Assembly (NCBI GenBank): GCA_004298505.1
Contig: SCRO01000046.1
Span: 1 to 64,000, forward strand
Direction of reading: 5' to 3'
DNA: 64,000 nucleotides
From: Rhodanobacter sp.
GTDB taxonomy: Bacteria > Pseudomonadota > Gammaproteobacteria > Xanthomonadales > Rhodanobacteraceae
Shown here: positions 51,012-60,641 of the stretch, one piece after another
Position numbering within the stretch: the stretch's first letter is position 1
How the letters are laid out: each line of letters begins with the position of its first letter
Made by a program: the position numbers and the translations under genes
Notes under the pieces: model-generated
What the model was told of the DNA's origin: nothing
Databases searched by the model: none
Seen by the model: only the letters and a program-made list of their open reading frames with translations

Positions 51012-51942
51012 GGCGACGCCGAAGGCGGTCGTACTCTCTGCCATCCTGCACCTGGGCATCGTGGCGTTCTTGTTCCTCGCGGTTCTGCCGTGCTCGAAGT
51101 ACGAGGCCTTCGTGACCGCGCTCGGCTTGCCGGCGTCGATGAATCCGATCACCTGCACCGAGCCGTTGCACCTGCAGGGGCCAATCATCGAGGCGACCCT
51201 GATCGGCCCCACCGGCAGCCCGCCGCCGAAGGCGGTCAAGGTCAAACCGGTACCCAATACGGTACCGCCACCGCCGACCGTGACGCCGCCCACGCCACCA
51301 CCACCGGACAAGCCGGCGGTGAGCCAGTTGCCGCCGCCGCCGAAACACCCCGATACGGTCGATCAGGAGCGCGTGGTCGAGGATGCCGCGCTGAAAGCCG
51401 ACCAGGCCAAGAAGTTGCAGGAGAAGAAGGAGCGTCAACGCCAGTCGGAGTTGAATGCCCAGGCGGCCAAGAAGAAGGCCGAGGAAAAGAAGAAGATCGA
51501 TGCACTGTTCGCCAAGATGGACGCGGCGTCGGCTCAGACCAAGCAACTGGACAGCAAGGCCCGGCAGGCCAGACAACAAATGGAAGACCTGAAGAACGCG
51601 CAGGACAACGCCCGCTCCGATGTGCCCAATGCGAGCCAGTTGCAGACCGGCAACAACAGCCCGGACAGCGACCTGAGCAGCGAATACAAAGCGGCCATTC
51701 AGAATGCGGTCACACCGAACTGGCTGCGTCCGGATAACATGCCGAGTGTTCCGTGCGATGTTCACATCGTGCAATCACCTGGCGGCGACGTCCTGAGCGC
51801 CACTGTTGACCCCAGCTGTCCCTACGACGAGGCCGGCAGGCGCTCGCTGGAAAATGCGGTATTGCGCACCAAGACCTTGCCTTACAAGGGTTTCGAAAAA
51901 GTGTTCCAACGCGAGCTCACCTTCACCTTCAGGCCGCAATGA
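50998..51942 (+). CDS. tolA: Tol-Pal system protein TolA
   Basis: A 314-residue protein spanning inner membrane and periplasm. An N-terminal helix (VVLSAILHLGIVAFLFLAVL) is followed by a Pro-rich stretch (PPTVTPPTPPPPDKP). A Lys/Glu/Ala-rich coiled coil follows at about 110-200 (KADQAKKLQEKKERQRQSEL), and then the C-terminal domain III that contacts TolB and Pal (YKAAIQNAVTPNWLRPDNMP). The single cysteine-bearing CDVHIV and DPSCPYDEA segments fit this domain. It overlaps tolB by four bases. Confidence 0.94.
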   Translation: MDESRATPKAVVLSAILHLGIVAFLFLAVLPCSKYEAFVTALGLPASMNPITCTEPLHLQGPIIEATLIGPTGSPPPKAVKVKPVPNTVPPPPTVTPPTPPPPDKPAVSQLPPPPKHPDTVDQERVVEDAALKADQAKKLQEKKERQRQSELNAQAAKKKAEEKKKIDALFAKMDAASAQTKQLDSKARQARQQMEDLKNAQDNARSDVPNASQLQTGNNSPDSDLSSEYKAAIQNAVTPNWLRPDNMPSVPCDVHIVQSPGGDVLSATVDPSCPYDEAGRRSLENAVLRTKTLPYKGFEKVFQRELTFTFRPQ

Positions 51943-53267
51943 TCAAGCCCATGCGCAAATTCAGGTCAAGCCTCGCCATCATCGTGCTGGCGCTGGCGGC
52001 ACTATTCGTCGGCCCGGTTGCCGCACAGTCGCCGTTGACGGTCGATATCGTGGGTGGGGTCAAGACTGCCACCCCGATCGTGGTGGTGCCGTTTGCCCAG
52101 CAAGGCGGTACGCCGCTGACGACCGACGTCGCCGCCGTGATGCGCAACGATTTCAACCGTTCGGGCAAGTTCCGTTCGCTGGCCAAGAGCGACATCGTGG
52201 AGACGCCGTCGCAGGGTTCGGACATCAAGTTCGCCACCTGGCGCCTGCTCAAGCAGGACTACATCGTGGTCGGCCGTATCAGCGATGCCGGCAGCGCTAC
52301 GCTCAAGGTCGATTTCGAGCTATGGGATGTCAACAAGCAACAGGAACTGCTCGGCGGCAGTTTCACCAGCCCGGCCGGCGACCTGCGCAGCGTCGCGCAC
52401 CGCATCGCCGACAAGGTCTACGAGAAGGTCACCGGGGTGCGTGGTGCGTTCTGGACCCGCATCGCCTACATCACCGCGGTTGGCCTGGGCGACAAGACGA
52501 CCTATTCGTTGATCGTGGCCGATTCGGATGGCTACAACCCGCAGGTGGCGGTGCGCTCGCGCGAGTCGCTGCTGTCGCCGGCGTGGTCGCCGGATGGTTC
52601 AAGCATCGCCTACGTCTCGTTCGAGGATGGCAATTCGTCGATCCGCATCCAGAACATCATCACCGGCGCGCGCCAGCTGGTGTCGGCGCGCAAGGGTATC
52701 AATGGCGCCCCGGCGTGGTCGCCGGATGGCAGGAAGCTGGCCGTGTCGCTGTCCTATGTCGGCAATCCGGAAATCTTCGTGATCGATCTGGCCAGCCACC
52801 AGGAAACCCGCCTGACGCACAGCCTTTCGATCGACACCGAGCCGGTGTGGGCGCCCGACGGCCAGAGCATCTATTTCACCTCGGATCGTTCCGGCCGGCC
52901 GCAGATCTACCAGATTTCAGCCACTGGTGGCACGCCCCAGCGAATCACGTTCCAGGGGCAGTACAACGCCAAGGCCTCGGTCAGCTACGACGGCAAGCAG
53001 CTCGCGATGGTGCAGGGCAACGGGAACGTGTATCGTATTGTTGTTCAGGATCAGAGTCTGGGCGGGCAGCAGCGCTTCATCTCGCCCGGTCCGCTGGACG
53101 ACGCGGTCAGCTTCGCACCCAATGCCGGCATGCTCCTGTATGCCGCAACCGAAGGTAGCCGCGGAGTCCTGTATTCGGTATCCAGTGACGGGTTGGTTCG
53201 CGAGAGGCTCAAGCTGGCAGAGGGCAACGTCCAGGAGCCTGCCTGGGGCCCCTTCCGCGAGCGTTGA
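51939..53267 (+). CDS. tolB: Tol-Pal system protein TolB
   Basis: A 442-residue periplasmic beta-propeller. The signal peptide (SLAIIVLALAALFVGPVAAQ) is cleaved near residue 30. The N-terminal domain (GGTPLTTDVAAVMRNDFNRS) is followed by WD-like repeats: SPAWSPDGSSIAYVSFEDGN, APAWSPDGRKLAVSLSYVGN and EPVWAPDGQSIYFTSDRSGR. It binds Pal and TolA. The 255-base gap to pal contains a GCCGG/CCGGC hairpin at 53442-53455 and may hold a separate pal promoter. Confidence 0.96.
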   Translation: MIKPMRKFRSSLAIIVLALAALFVGPVAAQSPLTVDIVGGVKTATPIVVVPFAQQGGTPLTTDVAAVMRNDFNRSGKFRSLAKSDIVETPSQGSDIKFATWRLLKQDYIVVGRISDAGSATLKVDFELWDVNKQQELLGGSFTSPAGDLRSVAHRIADKVYEKVTGVRGAFWTRIAYITAVGLGDKTTYSLIVADSDGYNPQVAVRSRESLLSPAWSPDGSSIAYVSFEDGNSSIRIQNIITGARQLVSARKGINGAPAWSPDGRKLAVSLSYVGNPEIFVIDLASHQETRLTHSLSIDTEPVWAPDGQSIYFTSDRSGRPQIYQISATGGTPQRITFQGQYNAKASVSYDGKQLAMVQGNGNVYRIVVQDQSLGGQQRFISPGPLDDAVSFAPNAGMLLYAATEGSRGVLYSVSSDGLVRERLKLAEGNVQEPAWGPFRER

Positions 53268-53522
53268 TTTTTCCATGCTGTCGTGCATGCATATGCGCGA
53301 CGGCATCATGCCCATGGACGGGCCCGAGCGGCGCCAATGGCGCGTTTCGGTTTCCGGCGAGGACGCGCTTGTCGCGGCCTCGCCAGCCAGAGCGATGGTG
53401 CAGCATCACGTACCGTCGATCTTTCGGATGTCAGAATAACAGCCGGTACACCGGCGAAAACTGTTTTTGTAACCCCAATCGTCATCTGTTTATCGGAACT
53501 CAACTCGTTAAGGAATGCCACC

Positions 53523-54029
53523 ATGAATAAGACCGTTCGCATCGCCCTGGTTGCCCTGCTCAGTGTAGGTGCGGCCGCTTGCGCCAAGAAGCAGGAAGTC
53601 AAACCGCAGCCGCCGGTGGAGCAGCCGACCCAGCCGCAGGCCCCGGTTGCCAATGACAAGTACACCCCGGCCGATCTCAATACCGATGCCTGCCTGCGTC
53701 AGCGCGTCGTGTACTTCGATTTCGACAAGAGCGAAATCAAGCCGGAATTCCAGCAGATCATGGCTTGCCATGCGAAGTACCTGCAGGATCGTCCGACCGC
53801 CCAGATGCGTCTGGAAGGCAACACCGACGAGCGTGGCACCCGCGAGTACAACCTGGGTCTGGGCGAGCGTCGTGGCAATGCCGTGTCAAGCGCGCTGCAG
53901 GCCAATGGCGCCTCGGCCAGCCAGATGACCGTGATCAGCTACGGCAAGGAAAAGCCGGTTTGCCGTGAGCACAACGAGGATTGCTGGAGCAAGAACCGCC
54001 GCGTCGAGATCGTCTACACGGCTGAGTAA
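53523..54029 (+). CDS. pal: Peptidoglycan-associated lipoprotein Pal
   Basis: A 168-residue outer-membrane lipoprotein. The signal peptide ends in the lipobox GAAAC (Cys20). A Pro/Gln-rich linker leads to the OmpA-like peptidoglycan-binding domain (VVYFDFDKSEIKPEFQQI, LEGNTDERGTREYNLGLGER). Three extra cysteines in the mature part (TDACL, IMACH, KPVCREHNEDCW) are present. It anchors the outer membrane to the wall and binds TolA/TolB. Confidence 0.96.
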   Translation: MNKTVRIALVALLSVGAAACAKKQEVKPQPPVEQPTQPQAPVANDKYTPADLNTDACLRQRVVYFDFDKSEIKPEFQQIMACHAKYLQDRPTAQMRLEGNTDERGTREYNLGLGERRGNAVSSALQANGASASQMTVISYGKEKPVCREHNEDCWSKNRRVEIVYTAE

Positions 54030-54862
54030 TGATGAAGCGACTGGCTAGAAATTTTGCAGCCAGGTACAGCATGGCGGGCGCGATCGCGTCCGCCATGCTG
54101 TTTGCGTACCCGGCATTTGCGCAGGACTCGCGCTTGAGCCTGGCCGACCGCGTCACCCGGCTGGAGCAGCAGGCGCAGAGCCGCGACCAGGGCGGTACCG
54201 GTCTGGTCAACCAGATCCAGCAGTTGAGCGACCAGATGCGCCAGTTGCAGGGACAGGTCGAAGAACTGCAGCATCAGTTGCAAGTACTCAACGACAAGAA
54301 CAAGGCCCAGTACGCTGACCTCGACGCGCGCCTCGCGCGCCTCGAAGGTGGTGGTGCGGGCAACACGGGCAGGCCGCAGGCACAGGCGGTCAATCCGGCG
54401 GCGGCTACGACGGCGACGCTCGCGTCGAGTCAGCCGGCCGCAGCAGCCTCCAGTGGCGGCGTTGCCGATCCGGTCGCGGCCCAGGCAGCTTATGACACTG
54501 CCTTCCAGTCGATCCGTGCGGGTAACTACGTGGCGGCCTCACGGGAATTTCGCAGTTTCATCCAGCAGTATCCGAATCACGCATTGGTGCCCAACGCCTG
54601 GTACTGGCTGGGACAATCGTATTTCGTCACCACCAATTACGCAGTTGCGCTGGATGCGTTCAAGCACCTGGTAGCCCAGTACCCGCAGAGCGACAAGCTG
54701 CCTGATGCGCTGCTCAAGGTCGGCTACTGCCAGATCGAGCTGAAGCAGACCGCGGCGGCCAAGGCCACGTTGAAACAGGTCATCGCCAAGTATCCGGGTT
54801 CGGACTCGGCCAGCCTGGCGCAGGAGCGCCTGCAGCGTCTGCAGCTGCAGTCCGGCAGCTGA
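54029..54862 (+). CDS. cpoB: Cell division coordinator CpoB (YbgF)
   Basis: A 277-residue periplasmic protein. A signal peptide (residues about 1-32, ending AFAQ) is followed by a trimerising coiled coil ([20 protein letters not shown] to [17 protein letters not shown]). An Ala-rich linker and TPR repeats follow ([60 protein letters not shown]). It links PBP1B activity with Tol-Pal constriction. The start overlaps the last base of the pal stop, and a second ATG follows immediately. Confidence 0.93.
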   Translation: MMKRLARNFAARYSMAGAIASAMLFAYPAFAQDSRLSLADRVTRLEQQAQSRDQGGTGLVNQIQQLSDQMRQLQGQVEELQHQLQVLNDKNKAQYADLDARLARLEGGGAGNTGRPQAQAVNPAAATTATLASSQPAAAASSGGVADPVAAQAAYDTAFQSIRAGNYVAASREFRSFIQQYPNHALVPNAWYWLGQSYFVTTNYAVALDAFKHLVAQYPQSDKLPDALLKVGYCQIELKQTAAAKATLKQVIAKYPGSDSASLAQERLQRLQLQSGS

Positions 54863-54870
54863 GTTTCGCC

Positions 54871-55563
54871 ATGAGTGGCGACGAAGCACCCATGGTGCCC
54901 ACCACGGCTGCCGTCAAGGCACCCGCTCGATTGCGCATCACCGAGATTTTCCATTCGATCCAGGGCGAGGCAGATGCGATCGGCTGGCGCACGGTGTTCG
55001 TCCGGCTGACGGGTTGCCCGCTGCGCTGTGTCTGGTGCGACACCGAATACTCGTTCCATGGCGGCGACTGGCACGCGATCGACGACATCCTGGCCGAGGT
55101 CGCCACGCATGGCGCGAAGCATGTCTGCGTCACCGGCGGCGAGCCATTGGCGCAGAAGCGCTGCCTGATCCTGTTGCGCAAGCTGTGCGATGCCGGTTAT
55201 CAGGTATCGCTGGAAACCTCGGGGGCGCTCGATGTGTCGGCGGTGGATCCGCGCGTGCGCAAGGTGATGGATCTGAAGGCGCCGGGCTCGGGCGAAAGCC
55301 GGCGCAACCTGTGGTCGAACCTCGACCATCTGCTACCGCACGACCAGATCAAGATCGTCCTGGCCAGCCGTGCCGATTACGAATGGGCGTGCGCCATGCT
55401 GGCAGAACATGCGCTGGCCGATCGCTGCATGGTGCTGTTCTCACCTGTACATGGTGCGGTGGAGCCGCGCGACCTGGCCGAGTGGATCCTCGCCGACAAG
55501 CTGCCGGTGCGTTTCCAGCTGCAGTTGCACAAGCTGCTGTGGAACGATGCCGCCGGAAAGTAA
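54871..55563 (+). CDS. queE: 7-carboxy-7-deazaguanine synthase QueE
   Basis: A 230-residue radical SAM enzyme in queuosine biosynthesis, converting 6-carboxytetrahydropterin to 7-carboxy-7-deazaguanine. The cluster motif [14 protein letters not shown] (CxxxCxxC) lies near residue 49, and [19 protein letters not shown] and [12 protein letters not shown] follow. It lies 8 bases after cpoB and 65 bases before queC, so both pathway enzymes share the Tol-Pal transcript end. Confidence 0.94.
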   Translation: MSGDEAPMVPTTAAVKAPARLRITEIFHSIQGEADAIGWRTVFVRLTGCPLRCVWCDTEYSFHGGDWHAIDDILAEVATHGAKHVCVTGGEPLAQKRCLILLRKLCDAGYQVSLETSGALDVSAVDPRVRKVMDLKAPGSGESRRNLWSNLDHLLPHDQIKIVLASRADYEWACAMLAEHALADRCMVLFSPVHGAVEPRDLAEWILADKLPVRFQLQLHKLLWNDAAGK

Positions 55564-55628
55564 TTGCAAGCTGGTGCTGCCGGTGGCGTTCGCAGCCGGT
55601 GACGGTCACAACCCGTGTGGAACAAGTC

Positions 55629-56315
55629 ATGGCAGATAAAACGTTGCGCAAGGCCGTCGTGCTGGTATCAGGCGGCATGGATTCTGCGGTCACCATCGCG
55701 CTGGCGCGGGAGCAGGGCTATCGGGTGCACGCGTTGAGCGTGGCCTATGGCCAACGGCACCACTCCGAACTGGCAGCGTCCGATCGAGTGGCGGCCATGC
55801 TCGGTGCGGTCGAGCACAAGACCGTCGCGATCGACCTGCGCAGCATCGGCGGCTCGGCGCTTACGGCGGATATCGATGTGCCGCTCGATGCGGTCGACAG
55901 CGCTGCCATTCCGGTGACCTACGTGCCGGCGCGCAATACAATCATGTTATCGATCGCACTGGGCTGGGCCGAGGTGCTGGGTTCGAGCGACATCTGGTGC
56001 GGGGTCAACGCCGTCGATTATTCGGGCTACCCGGATTGTCGCCCGGCCTTCATCGAGGCGTTCGAGCAGTTGGCCAACGTTGCGACCAAGGCCGGCGTCG
56101 AGGGTGCCGGTATCCGCATCCATGCACCGTTGGTGCGCATGAGCAAGGCGGACATCGCGCGCGAGGGCCAACGCCTGGGTGTGGATTTCTCCGCCACGGT
56201 CAGCTGTTACCAGGCCGATGACCAAGGCCGGGCCTGCGGCCATTGCGACGCATGCAGGTTGCGCGCGCAGGGCTTTCGCGAGGCCGGCATCGCCGATCCC
56301 ACCCGCTACGTTTGA
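55629..56315 (+). CDS. queC: 7-cyano-7-deazaguanine synthase QueC
   Basis: A 228-residue PP-loop ATPase that makes preQ0 from 7-carboxy-7-deazaguanine and ammonia. The P-loop is [40 protein letters not shown] and [20 protein letters not shown] are family motifs. The zinc cysteines are in [20 protein letters not shown]. The start at 55629 was chosen because family similarity begins just after it. Confidence 0.95.
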   Translation: MADKTLRKAVVLVSGGMDSAVTIALAREQGYRVHALSVAYGQRHHSELAASDRVAAMLGAVEHKTVAIDLRSIGGSALTADIDVPLDAVDSAAIPVTYVPARNTIMLSIALGWAEVLGSSDIWCGVNAVDYSGYPDCRPAFIEAFEQLANVATKAGVEGAGIRIHAPLVRMSKADIAREGQRLGVDFSATVSCYQADDQGRACGHCDACRLRAQGFREAGIADPTRYV

Positions 56316-56327
56316 GCACGCGCTTGC

Positions 56328-56356
56328 TTGTGTGCCCGTGGTGCAGGCCGTAAAAT
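56328..56356 (+). promoter_or_regulatory. Probable sigma-70 promoter of tRNA-Lys
   Basis: TTGTGT at 56328-56333 and TAAAAT at 56351-56356 are separated by 17 bases, 42 bases before the tRNA 5' end. Confidence 0.6.
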
Positions 56357-56397
56357 CGCGGGCTTGGCCTGGTACCGTCAGGCGCGTCTTGCAACCC

Positions 56398-56473
56398 GGG
56401 TCGTTAGCTCAGTTGGTAGAGCAGTAGACTTTTAATCTATTGGTCCCGGGTTCGAGTCCCGGACGACCCACCA
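56398..56473 (+). tRNA. tRNA-Lys (anticodon TTT)
   Basis: A 76-base cloverleaf with an encoded CCA end. The acceptor arms GGGTCGT and ACGACCC pair, the D-loop is GCTCAGTTGGTAGAGC, the anticodon loop is CTTTTAA with anticodon TTT, and the T-arm is GGTTCGAGTCC with flanking pairs. It is followed by a terminator and by integrase debris. Confidence 0.97.
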
Positions 56474-56498
56474 ATACGCCATCCGATGGCATTCAACG

Positions 56499-56541
56499 AA
56501 GGCCGGCAAGCCAAGCAACAGCAAGACTTCCGGCCTTTTTC
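56499..56541 (+). terminator. Intrinsic terminator after tRNA-Lys
   Basis: AAGGCCGG at 56499 pairs with CCGGCCTT ending at 56537, followed by a T run (TTTCTT). The loop is about 23 bases. Confidence 0.7.
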
Positions 56542-56638
56542 TTGTCCGATACCGTCTGGGGGCATCCGTTGCAATCCGGCTGACATCGGGGGCATGGGGC
56601 ATTCTTCAATGTGCGATGCCCCCAGCGAGGATGCCCCC

Positions 56639-56850
56639 ATGCTCACCGATGAGTGGCTGGCATTGCAGACATAGGCGGACGACTACCGGGTGAAAGTAGA
56701 GGCCCGGATGGTTCACGACGCATTTCCCTACGTCGGCGAGCGCCCCGCCGCCGAACTGAGCGCACCGGAGTTCCTGACATCGTGGTTGCCGCTTCCACCG
56801 ACGCGGCGGCGATCACGAAGTTTGCTGCAGGCGCCTCGACTCAGCAGTGA
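56639..56850 (+). pseudogene. Tyrosine integrase (P4 type) fragment next to tRNA-Lys
   Basis: From the ATG at 56639 the frame reads TDEWLALQT, then TAG, then ADDYRVKVEARMVHDAFPYV and GERPAAELSAPEFL. This resembles the core-binding region of P4-like integrases (EWLA..., VFPYLG.RPIAEITAPELL). The catalytic RHRY domain is absent and the frame is broken. Integrases of this type target tRNA 3' ends, so this is probably the scar of an excised or eroded island inserted at tRNA-Lys. Direct repeats of GATGCCCCC at 56617-56640 lie just before it. Confidence 0.65.
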
Positions 56851-56984
56851 GAGCAGTGAGCCGATTCTTCAGGAATCTTGTGGCTGCTCAAGATGCTGTT
56901 CTGCACTCTGGACGGTAGGCGGAGCGCGGACGCTGAGGTTGCTTGAGAGGTACACCAGCTGTCCGGAGCAGCATCGAGCTGCGT

Positions 56985-57698
56985 TCAGTCGGACGTGTCG
57001 CGGTCGCGCCGGTGCCTGGTCATTCGTTCGATCAGCAGTGGCAGCAGGGCGAGCAGGGCGATGGCACCCAGCGGCAGCAACACCTCGCGGTGTAGCAGCA
57101 AGCCGATACCGAACTTGTCGCTCTGGCTCATCGCGTCGCCCAGACCGGCGCCGATCGAGGTCTCGAAAAGCAGCGATATCGTGCCACCCAGCCAGCTGGC
57201 GCCGAGGAACAGCCACAGCGGACAACGCAGCCATGCCAGCGCCACGGTCACCGCGCCGAACGGCAGTACCGGCACGAAACGCAGAAACAGGGTGTAGCTG
57301 ACCGGGTGCCGTTCGAAGCCGTGATGCAGCCGTGCCACCAGCGGTGGCGGCTGCCGGCTGCCGGGGCCGAACGCGTAGCGACTGGCCAGATACAGGATCA
57401 GCGCGCCCAGGATGAGTCCCACCGACGAGGTCAGGGTGGCGTCGACCACGCCGAAGGCGAAGCCGCCGGCGAGGATGATCACGATGGTGCCGGGGATGCC
57501 GGTGGCTACCCCCAGGGTCAACAACCCGACGTAGGCCAGCCGGCTGAACCAGGGGTGGAGCGCGATCTGCGCGTGCAGCTCGGCCTGATGGGCAACCAGC
57601 TGGCGCGGGGTCAGGGCATCGAGTGAACCGGAGGCGAACAACACGATGCCCGCCAGCAGCAGCAGGAGCAGCGGTAGCGCGGCACGCCAGCGGCTCAA
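56985..57698 (-). CDS. TVP38/TMEM64 family (DedA-like) membrane protein
   Basis: A 237-residue inner-membrane protein. Hydrophobic helices include ALPLLLLLLAGIVLFASGSL, LAYVGLLTLGVATGIPGTIV and GLILGALILYLASRYAFGPG. The family motif region FRFVPVLPFGAVTVALAW (F..R..P..P.) is present. Family members are thought to translocate lipids or lipid-linked carriers. It starts with TTG at 57698, whose TTGA overlaps the stop of the upstream deaminase gene. Confidence 0.84.
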   Translation of the reverse strand: MSRWRAALPLLLLLLAGIVLFASGSLDALTPRQLVAHQAELHAQIALHPWFSRLAYVGLLTLGVATGIPGTIVIILAGGFAFGVVDATLTSSVGLILGALILYLASRYAFGPGSRQPPPLVARLHHGFERHPVSYTLFLRFVPVLPFGAVTVALAWLRCPLWLFLGASWLGGTISLLFETSIGAGLGDAMSQSDKFGIGLLLHREVLLPLGAIALLALLPLLIERMTRHRRDRDTSD

Positions 57699-58255
57699 TA
57701 CGAGGGGCCGCTGGTGGCATAGGCAGTGAGCACGTCGCGCGCCTCGTCGCGCAGGATGTCGCGGCGCACGGCGATATGGCGGCGGGTGAGTTCGCCGATC
57801 CAGTCACTCGGCAACGGGCCTTCGTCGAATTCGGTGAGTTCCTCGACATCCTCGGTGCGCGCGCCGATCAGCAACTCGTCGATGCCCGCCCAGACGCTCG
57901 CGCCGTAGCATTGGCAGCAGGGCTGCGAGCTGGTGGCCAGCACGTAGTGGCCGCCATCTTCGTTCAGCCGATGCCTGCCGAGACGCTGCTGGGCAATCAT
58001 CATCGCCAGGATTTCCGCGTGCGCCAGCGAGCAGCCCTGCGGCACTACGCGGTTCACGCCGACTGCGACCAGCCGGCCGCTGTGGTCGTTGAACACCGCC
58101 GCACCGAATGGCCCGCCGCCAGCGCGATCCACATTCTGCCGCGACAGTTCGATCGCCAGGCCGACGCGTTCCTCGTCGCTCTGATAACGCTTGTTGGTGT
58201 CCGCCACCTCACCGATCCACGGCGGCAGGGTCAGATGAATTTGCAAGGGCAGCAT
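57695..58255 (-). CDS. Nucleoside deaminase (CMP/dCMP-type zinc deaminase)
   Basis: A 186-residue zinc-dependent deaminase. The zinc and catalytic motif is HAEILAMMIAQQRL (His ligand, catalytic Glu), and the cysteine pair is in TSSQPCCQCYGASVW (PCxxC). GGPFGAAVFNDHSGRLVAVG is the substrate-side segment. The overall form resembles guanine deaminase GuaD and related nucleoside deaminases; the substrate is not certain. It is coupled to the TVP38 gene by a four-base overlap. Confidence 0.86.
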   Translation of the reverse strand: MLPLQIHLTLPPWIGEVADTNKRYQSDEERVGLAIELSRQNVDRAGGGPFGAAVFNDHSGRLVAVGVNRVVPQGCSLAHAEILAMMIAQQRLGRHRLNEDGGHYVLATSSQPCCQCYGASVWAGIDELLIGARTEDVEELTEFDEGPLPSDWIGELTRRHIAVRRDILRDEARDVLTAYATSGPSY

Positions 58256-58326
58256 GTTGGTTCGGCCAGATGAAGTTTCAAACAGCTTGAGGAGATTCGA
58301 CGATCGTCGCCGCGACGATCGTTTTC

Positions 58327-58349
58327 CTTCCCCCGCAGAGCGGGGGAAG
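58327..58349. repeat. Perfect hairpin between glnS and the deaminase gene
   Basis: CTTCCCCCGC, AGA, GCGGGGGAAG: a 10-bp perfect stem with a 3-base loop. Just before it, ACGATCGTCGCCGCGACGATCGT forms a second palindrome (58297-58322 region). Neither hairpin has a T run on the glnS side, so the role as a terminator is uncertain. Confidence 0.6.
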
Positions 58350-58442
58350 CGTATGCAACGACTCGCGGCGGCTGCATGCTTCGCGAAAATCCTGTGGATC
58401 TGGGTTCAGGCATCGCTTGGCCGCGTAAATAGTTCCTTCCGT

Positions 58443-60206
58443 TCACTGGTTAACGTTGCGCGCCCATACGTCGCGCAAGGTCACCGTGCGGTTGAAGACC
58501 GGTGCGTCGGCGCGATGGTCGACGCGGTCGGCCACGAAATAGCCCAGGCGCTCGAACTGGAAGCGTTGTTCTGGCGCAACGTTCGCCGCGGCGGGCTCCA
58601 GCCAGCCCTGTACCACGTGCTTGGCCTCGGGATTGATGTGTTCGAGCCAGCTCTTGCCGTCTTCCTCGCTGTCCGGCGCCGCTGCGTTGAACAGGCGATC
58701 GTAGAGACGAACCTCGGTGGCCACCGCATGCTTCGCGCTGACCCAGTGGATGGTTCCCTTCACCTTGCGCTCGGCGCCGGGCAGGCCGTGGCGGGTTTGC
58801 GGATCGAGCGTGCCGTGCAGTTCGGTCACCTGGCCCTCGGCGTCCTTGATGATGTCGGTGCATTTCACGATGCCCACACCGCGCAGACGTACCTCGCCCT
58901 CGGGCTTGAGCCGGTGGAATCCCTTCGGCGGTACCTCGGCGAAGTCGTCACGTTCGATCCACACCTCGCGCGCGAACGGCACTTCGCGCGTGCCGAAGCT
59001 CTCGTCCTTGGGATGATTCGGGAAGCACAGCGTTTCCTCGTGGCCTTCCGGCACGTTGGTCAGCACCAGCTTCAGCGGATCGAGCACCGCCATGCGCCGC
59101 GCGGCGGTGGCGTCCAGATCCTCGCGGATGCAGCCCTCCAGCACGGCATAGTCGATCACGCTGTTCTGTTTGCTCACGCCCACGCGCTCGATCAGCAGGC
59201 GCAGCCCGGTCGGCGTGAAGCCGCGCCGACGCAGCCCGCGCAGCGTGTTCATGCGCGGGTCGTCCCAGCCGTCCACGAACTTCTCGCTGACCAGCTGGGC
59301 CAGCTTGCGCTTGCTGGTGATCGAGTAGCTGAGGTTCAAGCGCGAAAATTCGATCTGGCGCGGTTTGGCCGGCTGGGTGGGCAGGCCCGCGTCGAGCAGC
59401 GGCTGCCACAGCTCAGGGTGGTTCGGCAGGTCGACCTTGTCGACGAACCAGTCGTACAGCGGGCGGTGATCCTCGAACTCCAGCGTGCACAATGAATGGG
59501 TGATGCCTTCCAGCGCATCGGACAGGCAGTGCGCGTAGTCGTACATCGGGTAGATCGGCCACGCATCGCCGGTGTTCTGGTGGACGACCTTGCGTACCCG
59601 GTAGATTGCCGGGTCGCGCAGGTTGATGTTGCCCGAGGCCATGTCTATCTTCGCGCGTAGCGTCTTGCTGCCGTCGGCGAATTCACCGGCGCGCATGCGC
59701 CGGAACAGATCAAGGCTTTCCTCCACCGAACGCCCGCGATACGGCGAGTCGCGGCCTGGTTCGGTCAGCGTGCCGCGGTACAGGCGCACCTGCTCGGCGT
59801 CGAGGTCGTCGACGTAGGCCACGCCGTCCTCGATCAGCTTGCAGGCGGCGCGGTAGAACACCTCGAAGTAATCCGAGGCATGCCGCAGTTCATGCCATTG
59901 GAAACCGAGCCAGTGCACATCGTCCTTGATGCCCTCGACGAATTCGGGGTCTTCCTTGCCCGGGTTGGTGTCGTCCAGGCGCAGGTTGCACCAGCCGCTG
60001 AACTCTTTCGCGATGCCGAAGCTCAGGCAGATCGCCTTGGCATGGCCGATGTGCAGGTAGCCGTTCGGCTCCGGCGGAAAGCGGGTGTGGATTGCCGTGT
60101 GCTTGCCCGACGCCAGGTCGTCGCGCACGATCTGCCGGATGAAATCCTGGTGCGTCGTGGCCGCCGCGGGCGGGGTGGACGCAAGGACGGGGTTATCGTT
60201 CGACAT
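58443..60206 (-). CDS. glnS: Glutaminyl-tRNA synthetase
   Basis: A 587-residue class I synthetase. The HIGH motif is [20 protein letters not shown], the KMSKS-like loop is [11 protein letters not shown], and [20 protein letters not shown] and [20 protein letters not shown] are typical. The C-terminal beta-barrel anticodon domain runs from about residue 350 ([20 protein letters not shown]). The start at 60206 (MSNDNPVLA) was chosen; the longer frame to 60335 overlaps the divergent DUF2007 gene. It charges tRNA-Gln. Confidence 0.96.
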   Translation of the reverse strand: MSNDNPVLASTPPAAATTHQDFIRQIVRDDLASGKHTAIHTRFPPEPNGYLHIGHAKAICLSFGIAKEFSGWCNLRLDDTNPGKEDPEFVEGIKDDVHWLGFQWHELRHASDYFEVFYRAACKLIEDGVAYVDDLDAEQVRLYRGTLTEPGRDSPYRGRSVEESLDLFRRMRAGEFADGSKTLRAKIDMASGNINLRDPAIYRVRKVVHQNTGDAWPIYPMYDYAHCLSDALEGITHSLCTLEFEDHRPLYDWFVDKVDLPNHPELWQPLLDAGLPTQPAKPRQIEFSRLNLSYSITSKRKLAQLVSEKFVDGWDDPRMNTLRGLRRRGFTPTGLRLLIERVGVSKQNSVIDYAVLEGCIREDLDATAARRMAVLDPLKLVLTNVPEGHEETLCFPNHPKDESFGTREVPFAREVWIERDDFAEVPPKGFHRLKPEGEVRLRGVGIVKCTDIIKDAEGQVTELHGTLDPQTRHGLPGAERKVKGTIHWVSAKHAVATEVRLYDRLFNAAAPDSEEDGKSWLEHINPEAKHVVQGWLEPAAANVAPEQRFQFERLGYFVADRVDHRADAPVFNRTVTLRDVWARNVNQ

Positions 60207-60327
60207 CGGGCGACGCTCGCGAGCGGTGGCGGAAACGACCAAGTTTACCCTTTCGCCCGTGCCAGGCGCAGGGCAGGTACCCTGCGCGGCCTTGCTCTGC
60301 CACGCGCGGCGGGTTAGCGTGGATGCC

Positions 60328-60606
60328 ATGCACATCGTCTACCGCGCCGAAAACCTGTTCGATGCCCATCTGGTCAAGGATGCGCTGGCGGCCGCCGAGA
60401 TCCCGGCGCATATCGCCGGCGAGTATCTCACCGGCGGCGTGGGCCAGCTGCCGGCGATGGATTACATCGCGGTAATGGTGCCCGATTCGAGCATGCCTCG
60501 GGCCCAAGCCGTCGTGCACGAGGTCGAGGCCACGTTGAGCGAAGCGCGCCAGGCGATACAGGACATCGGCGCACTGCCCGACGATCCGCTGGTCATGCCC
60601 TGCTGA
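60328..60606 (+). CDS. DUF2007 domain protein (putative signal-transducing protein)
   Basis: A 92-residue small protein that begins [20 protein letters not shown], the hallmark of DUF2007 (a 'putative prokaryotic signal transducing protein'). [20 protein letters not shown] continues the fold and the end is charged. The start at 60328 was chosen because the domain begins there. It is divergent from glnS. No function is established. Confidence 0.87.
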   Translation: MHIVYRAENLFDAHLVKDALAAAEIPAHIAGEYLTGGVGQLPAMDYIAVMVPDSSMPRAQAVVHEVEATLSEARQAIQDIGALPDDPLVMPC

Positions 60607-60641
60607 GAGGCTGTGAAAAAATCGCCCACCTACTGCGAACA

